Shown here: positions 58,194 to 64,000 of the stretch, piece after piece | Numbering within the stretch: position 1 is the first letter of the stretch | How the letters are laid out: each line of letters begins with the position of its first letter | Source: Dryas octopetala | Taxonomy: Eukaryota > Streptophyta > Magnoliopsida > Rosales > Rosaceae | DNA: 64,000 nucleotides | Reading direction: 5' to 3' | NCBI GenBank assembly: GCA_963921425.1 | Contig: OY992835.1 | Location: 8,432,001 to 8,496,000 of the forward strand | Notes under the pieces: generated by a model | Databases searched by the model: none | The model's input: only the letters and a program-made list of their open reading frames with translations | Told to the model about the DNA's origin: nothing | Program-made: the position numbers and the translations under genes

Positions 58194-59618
58194 TCAATCA
58201 TGGTCCTTCCAAAAGAAGGGCTTCATGGGACATGAAGGGGATAAAGATGAAGCCGAATCCGGATCCTCTTGCTGGCTTTGATGAATTAGTTGAGGAGGAT
58301 TGTTAGTATCATAGTCCTGCTGCTGATTTGGGTTTGGATTGGTAAAAGAGAGATGGGATTGCAGCAGAAAATTGTTGGTGGTGTCCAAATCATCCCACAC
58401 AGGACTGCCTGGACCCCAACCTGCAGGAATTGCATTCATCCAAGCCTCAGCCATTTCCCCCCAAATCAATTCTTGCGAACCCGAAATCCCTTCTTCCTCA
58501 CCACCATCACACGCTTTCACCTCACTCGACCCCAATCCCGAATCATTGTCACAATTCTCTTCTTGGGACTGTGGCACTGGTGGCGGTGGCATTGCCTCCA
58601 AATCAAGACTTTTCTCAACCTCTTGTTGAGGCTGCTTGCGGGTCCTGCCTGGCTTTGAACGTTGATAACTGGGAGGTGAAACAGAAGTAGTTGTCGAAGT
58701 TGGAGCTGTGGAAACTGCTGGTTTGTCTTTGTTGAGGAAAAGCTCAGGGAAATTAAGCCTGGCATTCTCTCCTCGCAACTTGAAGGCCTCGCGGTCATAG
58801 GCCAAGGCAGCATCTTCGGCTGTGTCGAAGGTGCCAAGCCAGAGGCGAGTTCTGTTCCGAGGAAGGCGAATCTCGGCTACCCATTTTCCCCAATGCCGTT
58901 GCCTCACTCCCCTGTAAAGCTTGGTTGTGTTTATAGGCATTCCCGCCGGAGGCCTAAACAATGGCCTCCCATCAGGTCCCAACTTGTTCATCATCATCAT
59001 CCTTCCTCTCGGGCTCAAATTCAAAGCATCGCTCCAATACTGAAGCACTTGCTGCTGCTGCTGTTGCTGCCAAAACGCCGAGTCTCCGAGAAAGGCTGGC
59101 GGATAAACCATGCCATGTTGCTGCTGCTGCTGCTGCTGCTGTTGGGAGGAAAAAGATATCATTTGCTGCGGATTTTGCTGTTGTTGTTGTTGTATTTGTT
59201 GTTGCTGTTGTTGAAAAAGTGGCAGGGGAGGAAATATAGGCAAAGTAGAGGTCCTAAATTGGTGTGGAAATTGCATAGGCTGCTGAGACTGAGACTGAGA
59301 TTGAGACTGAGACCCATCAAAAGCAAAAGGGAAAACTATTCTAGAAGAAGATGAAGATGGAGGAGGACAAAGAGAGGTTGGTGAATCTGAAAATGGTTGG
59401 TGAACTGGGTCTTGACGTTTGGGGCTTTTGATCTTCTTGAGAGGCCTTGGGGATAGTGACATGGAAGCTTCATCAAAAACTGGCTTCCATGGCCGCCTCT
59501 CGAAGCAAAGACCAAGATCGATGCCTTTGCCAATCTCCCAATCTCGGCTTGTTTCGTCCATCTGGGTTTCATCAACAACACCCTTCTTGGACTTACCACT
59601 CTTTTTCGTTGCAGCCAT
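58194..59618 (-). CDS. AP2/ERF transcription factor, DREB A-6 (ERF053/054-like), glutamine-rich
   Basis: An intronless 474-residue frame starts [12 protein letters not shown]. The N-terminal half has [21 protein letters not shown] and several glutamine tracts (about residues 125-215), as in activation domains. A segment [20 protein letters not shown] precedes the single AP2 domain (about 233-291: [19 protein letters not shown] ... [16 protein letters not shown] ... ARLNFPELF). Val14 with Leu19 and the RLPRNRTR strand point to DREB group A-6. A Ser/Thr linker, a basic patch (SKPGRTRKQ) and an acidic C-terminus follow, with [13 protein letters not shown] resembling a conserved A-6 motif. The protein is a nuclear DNA-binding regulator. 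The frame stays open to 59723 upstream but without an ATG, so 59618 is the start. Confidence 0.93.
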   Translation of the reverse strand: MAATKKSGKSKKGVVDETQMDETSRDWEIGKGIDLGLCFERRPWKPVFDEASMSLSPRPLKKIKSPKRQDPVHQPFSDSPTSLCPPPSSSSSRIVFPFAFDGSQSQSQSQSQQPMQFPHQFRTSTLPIFPPLPLFQQQQQQIQQQQQQNPQQMISFSSQQQQQQQQQHGMVYPPAFLGDSAFWQQQQQQQVLQYWSDALNLSPRGRMMMMNKLGPDGRPLFRPPAGMPINTTKLYRGVRQRHWGKWVAEIRLPRNRTRLWLGTFDTAEDAALAYDREAFKLRGENARLNFPELFLNKDKPAVSTAPTSTTTSVSPPSYQRSKPGRTRKQPQQEVEKSLDLEAMPPPPVPQSQEENCDNDSGLGSSEVKACDGGEEEGISGSQELIWGEMAEAWMNAIPAGWGPGSPVWDDLDTTNNFLLQSHLSFTNPNPNQQQDYDTNNPPQLIHQSQQEDPDSASSLSPSCPMKPFFWKDHD

Positions 59619-60135
59619 GCTTAACCTGCTCGCTTTCTCTGCCTCAAATAGAGATTCAGAGAGAATTTGAGATGCGTCACCAAAGCAAACACGCAAAACA
59701 AAAAGGCAATATTCGAATCCCAAAGGAAAAGAAGGGAGGAAAATTCAATGGCCAGATAAAAATTTTGGCCAAGGAATAAAACAAAAAGAACAAAAAAAGA
59801 AAAAGAAACAGAGACTGAATTTTAGAATCTGGGTTTGGATTTCAGTAGCTAATCCGATCGAACCAAAAACAGAATCGGATACCAAAAGCGTAGCAACCCA
59901 TCTCAATTCAATGAATGTAGAGCGCGAAATCGAGCAGAGAGAGCGAGCAAGAGACGCAAAGAACAAATATCCGAGAGAGAGAGAGAGGGGTGTGTGTCGT
60001 CGCGGGTGTGAATGTGAAAAAGTTGGGTGGCAGAGAGCAAATTGAGCAGAGTAAGTATCTTTGCGAGAGAGAAGAGCAGAGGGGGTTTTATAAGAGGGGA
60101 GATAAAAGATTTTTGAATGAGACTTTTTGAGGATA

Positions 60136-60168
<33 letters not shown>

Positions 60169-60170
60169 TA
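59619..60170 (-). promoter_or_regulatory. Leader and core promoter region of the ERF gene
   Basis: TTATAAAA on the minus strand (60087-60094) is a good TATA box about 470 bp before the start codon. A GA/CT microsatellite lies upstream (about 60133-60168) and CT-rich stretches lie in the leader. This implies a long 5' UTR or an unseen leader intron. Confidence 0.5.
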
Positions 60171-60648
60171 TGTAGAAGTCTCGGGATTGGTTGGCTTTGT
60201 TTGGGCCCCACACGGCTTGGTCTTTCTGTCTTTGCTTTCACTCTAATTTCTCTCTGCAACTCAACTCCCACTAACCAACCCACATCTGTCTTTCTCTAGT
60301 TTTTTAATATTTATTTATATTTATTTTGGGTTTTGGTCTGTGCATTTGTCTCTGTCTTTGTTTTTATCTGTTCCTTCTCTTTCTTGCTTTCAGCTCCGGG
60401 GCAAAAATCTGAGGGCGCCGGTGAATGGTAATAGTATAAGCTACGGATGGGTTGTATCCGTACGATTGCGTGGCGCGTAGGTATTGGTGGTGGGGGAATG
60501 TGACTACATTTGAAGCCCATGATAATTTCACGGCACTTGGTTTCACTTTGAGTAAAATATTAAGATGGCATTGGCGGTTATGGACAAACCCTTTTGTTTC
60601 TCATATCACACCCTTTCTCATTACATATTTATTTTATATTAATTTTTA
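60171..60648. other. Upstream intergenic
   Basis: No gene recognised. Confidence 0.5.
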
Positions 60649-60977
60649 GGCTTATTCGGGTAAATACTCTTAAAAGTTGAAAATACCTTGTATTCTCACT
60701 TTATTCTTTTAAATTTTAATTTTCTCACTTTGTTCTCGAATTTTACAAACTTCATATTCTGTTAAGTCCGTCAATAGCTCCGTTAAAAAATCTGACGTGT
60801 CGCTTACGTGGATGGGCAACACGTCAATTTTTTTTACGAAGTCATTAACGGACTTGATGAAATATGACTTATTAAAAAAGTTTGTAAAATTCGGGAAATA
60901 AAGTGAGAAAATTAAACTTTAAAGAGGCAACAGTAAAAATAAAAGTTACTTTCAAGAGACATTTGTGCAAATAAGCC
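60649..60977. mobile_element. MULE-type MITE, 329 bp
   Basis: The ends read GGCTTATTCGGGTAAAT and, in reverse complement, GGCTTATTTGCACAAAT. Perfect 9-bp direct repeats TAATTTTTA lie at 60640-60648 and 60978-60986. Further inner complementarity (GAATTTTACAAACTT/AAGTTTGTAAAATTC) makes a fold-back. Non-coding. Confidence 0.9.
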
Positions 60978-62689
60978 TAATTTTTAAACAAGCTCTCACT
61001 ACACACCCTCACATATTTTGAAAATACTTCCAATAAATAAAAATGAGAATATCCAAATAAATAAGAAAAGGAAAAAAAGCTCAACCCTATATCTGATCCC
61101 AGCAAGAACTGGTCTCTTTCTACCCCAACGCCATTCTTGTCGTTAGCAGCTGGACCCACATCGTTGACAAATTACCTCATATCCCTCTCTCCTTCCCTCC
61201 CTCTTTCTCTTTCTCTTTCTCTTTCATTCCTCCTCTCCCTTCGCACTTCCCCTGTCGAACGTAAGGGCTCTAGATCGGTGGTCACTCACCTCCAATTTGG
61301 AGGTCGGCAACCTCCTTCACATCCAACAAGGGGAGTGCGAAAAGAGAGAAAGAGAAAGAGAGAGGATAACAATTGAGGCAATAACAATTATATAAACCAA
61401 CATAAAAAAAATATATTCAAACTTATGAAGTCATATCCACCGTAATTTCAACAACAATAATGGATGTCATCGTTTGACAGTGGTTGTTACTTTTTGAAGT
61501 GACAATTGCTCCAAGTACAAAAAAAAAAAATTAAATTAAAGAGCATGATAAGCACGCGGCATTGTAGAATTAGCGCCTCCGCATTATAATGTGGGCTTCT
61601 TTATTTTTTATTTTTTAAATAAAGGGATGACCTTTTTTAGTTTGCAAATATTAAGTAGTTGATTTAATATTAGGGAGTGTAGAATGAACTTATTTGTCAT
61701 TTACTTAAATATTATAAAATTGAAGGTACCTTTGATGATACTTTTGTTTTGTATTTGAAGTTTTTCAAGTTTAAAGTATATAGGAATATAAATTAAATAT
61801 CAAATCTCAAAGGTTTTTTTGCAAAAATAGTACATGACCATTTTTTTAGTTTGGGTATTAACCTGGAGAAACACTTTTTAGATTATCAATCTGCAACGCA
61901 TGGATCTCTCGACATCTCTACGAAACAGTGTTTTGGTATATTGGAGTGACTGTCATGCAATCGTAATTGTGACTATATTAAGTTCAAAAAACTTTATGGT
62001 TCATAAATAGTTCAAATTTAGACTTGAGGGCAGAACCCTTGTAGTCTACAAAGTAAAACTAAAGCCTAAAACTTAAACAAAAATACAAACAGTGAAAAAT
62101 CAACAAATGAAATAAGTTGTATGATGCAGCGCGTAGTGGGATTGACCGATAGGATTCACAAGACACGACTTTCCTTAGGTCTTTTGATTCTCTAGAATGA
62201 GAATAGCCAGTTAAACTAAAAGTCCATTGATTTTAACTACTAAATTTTAATAACTTTTTAGTTTAGGTATCAAAATTAAATAACATTTTAGATTATGTAC
62301 TAGTTGAAAAGTCAAACAAATTAATAAAGTAAAAAGTATTAGAATTTACAAATATTACATCACATGCCACTACAATAAAAAAATAAAAATAATATTACAT
62401 CACAAATATTACATTAATTTATACTATATTGCATTATAAAAAATAAAAAAATCAATTCAGTCACAACTTAATTGTGACTATCTTGGTAAATTAAAAAAGA
62501 CAACTCACACCACTATACCATATATTTTTTTGAGTAAAAGTATTGTTTTGACCTCTATTTATACTATATTGTAGTATAATTTCTCTAAAAAAATTCAATT
62601 AAGTCACAATTTAACTGTGATTGTCTCACAACTTAGATGTGACTGTCGTTTAGTCACAACTAAATTTGAAGTTGTGAGTGTCGTACAGT
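60978..62689. other. Intergenic
   Basis: CT-rich stretch (61190-61250) partly complementary to a GA-rich one (61330-61365). No gene recognised. Confidence 0.45.
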
Positions 62690-62787
62690 CACAACTAAAT
62701 GTGAAGTTGAGATTACAAGACACTCACAACTAAATGTGAAGTTGAGATTACAAGACACTCACAACTAAATGTGAAGTTGAGATTACA
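62690..62787. repeat. 35-bp tandem repeat, three copies
   Basis: CACAACTAAATGTGAAGTTG starts at 62690, 62725 and 62760. Related TCACAACTAAAT and inverted TTGTGACTG words precede it from 62590. Confidence 0.9.
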
Positions 62788-64000
62788 TTAGCAAATTTTC
62801 AAAATAATATAAAAGCCTCAAGGGCAATTTTGTCAAAACCTTATAAATTTTAACTAGCACTCTTCATATGTGGGCCAAAGGATAAAAATGTCAAATAGAA
62901 AAGGCTCAAATCAAAGGGGGCTAACATATTAATTTGTGACCTAATCTAAAAACTACATTTAAATTTGGTAGTTTAATTGAAATATTATATAGTATTCATG
63001 CTATACCAAAAAATTATTGGAATTTGATATTTAATCCTAATTTTCTATTAAACTAATAAATTTTTAATCTATCAAAACAATAAGAAAAGAGGTGAAGTTC
63101 TCTCTCATATTTTCATTAATAATAATCCAAAAACCAACTATTACATCTTTAAACTTAGGTTTATATAGAGAACATTAAATCTAAATACCCAAAAAATCTT
63201 AAAACCCAAGAAAAGTAAAATCTTAATTAACTAAGTAAACAATTAAAAGGAAAGTCTTTACTTGCAAGAAAAGACTTCCAAAACATGGAAAATTAAATCC
63301 TAATTTGACTAGAAAAACATAAAGGAAATTCTTGGAGCAAAAGAAATCCTAAAACTTACAAAAAACACTTAAAAATTGAAAATAAAACCCAAAATTTGCC
63401 AATTGGAAGGAGTGAGATCGATCCCCTGTGATCCTCCTTCATAGGGATCAATCTAAAAACTAGAATCTCACGCCTTGTCGTGGGATCGATCCCACAGGTC
63501 ATTTGATCCTCTTCTTCTTGCCATCAATCTATGGGGTTGATCCAAATGAGCGGGGATCAATCCTCAACTGCTTTGTACATTGTTTTACACTTTTTTTTTT
63601 TTTTTGCATTGAACATGCACAATCCCCAACTCTTCCTTTTCTTGGACCTCGTCGTTTCATTGAAGTTAATGCCAGTGCGGCCCACATCATTATGACTACA
63701 ACTAAGTTAAAAGTTGTGAGCGTTCAAATATGGAGGAGTGCTCTATATATATAGAGGACTGTTCTAAAATTAATTAGTTAGTAAGTTAATATGAAACTAA
63801 TCATATTTTTGGGTCCACCACGTAACAAATGTCATAATCCGAACCGTCCATTTGTTAGGTCATACTTCAAAGATCATTATTGTAAAAAATCAACTACATT
63901 AGAAATTATTTAGTCATCTAATTATGATTAAATAAATAAATGATCATTGTTTTCGATAAAAGCATATAAATAATTATTATCATAATCAAATGACTAAATG
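62788..64000. other. Intergenic to window end
   Basis: 63400-63570 repeats GGATCGATCC/GGATCAATC words. The last 240 bp resemble one arm of a fold-back element (ATTTAGTCATCTAATTATGAT, inverted near the end as ATAATCAAATGACTAAAT). No gene seen. Confidence 0.45.

Noticed and set aside
58893..59354. Leucine-rich plus-strand frame opposite the ERF gene
   Set aside because: It is the complement of the CAG/CAA glutamine tracts, which read as Leu/Ala runs; no domain.
59619..59723. 35-residue N-terminal extension of the ERF protein
   Set aside because: The frame is open but has no ATG; its first codon is TTG, so the Met at 59618 is the better start.

Overview
The window is nuclear DNA of a flowering plant, almost certainly a eudicot. 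The evidence is GT-AG introns, an AT-rich intergenic background, plant-specific families (polyol transporter, AP2/ERF factor, plant mobile domain) and a dense mix of plant transposons. A woody rosid such as Rosaceae would fit, but I cannot establish that from sequence alone. There are no RNA genes, operons or CRISPR arrays.

Only three ordinary host genes look intact: a PLT4-like polyol/monosaccharide transporter (32913-35246, minus), an intronless STA1/PRP6 U5-snRNP splicing factor (45904-48975, plus) and a glutamine-rich AP2/ERF factor (58194-59618, minus). A soluble epoxide hydrolase family is present as three damaged copies (11673-12042, 23137-23410, 23977-26332). The last copy has all five exons, but a TG...CA element with a 5-bp target duplication sits inside exon 3.

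The rest is mobile DNA. 1-5796 is the 3' part of a CACTA element. It carries a complete 12-exon gene encoding a TNPA-like/DUF8039/Ulp1-type cysteine-protease protein, followed by subterminal repeats and a CACTA terminus. 6521-11232 is a young Ty1-copia element with 170-bp LTRs differing at one base, inserted in an older inverted-repeat element. 14090-22145 is a hAT-like element split by a 6.9-kb Mutator-like element (15029-21969). That MULE carries a decayed transposase/OTU gene on one strand and a decayed plant-mobile-domain gene on the other. Inside each end it has an array of about ten imperfect palindromes. This MULE is the most unusual object in the window. 38614-40113 is a Pack-MULE holding the first exon of a YqgF/RuvX-like nuclease gene. 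40645-41549 is a short relative of the big MULE. 41744-42493 is a Harbinger-type MITE, and 42497-45806 is a LINE relic ending about 100 bp before STA1. SINEs, MITEs, solo-LTR candidates and microsatellites fill the remainder.

Many boundaries were set by matching terminal inverted repeats to target-site duplications by eye. Exon boundaries were set by GT/AG signals and reading-frame continuity. No database search was possible, so family names rest on recognised motifs.
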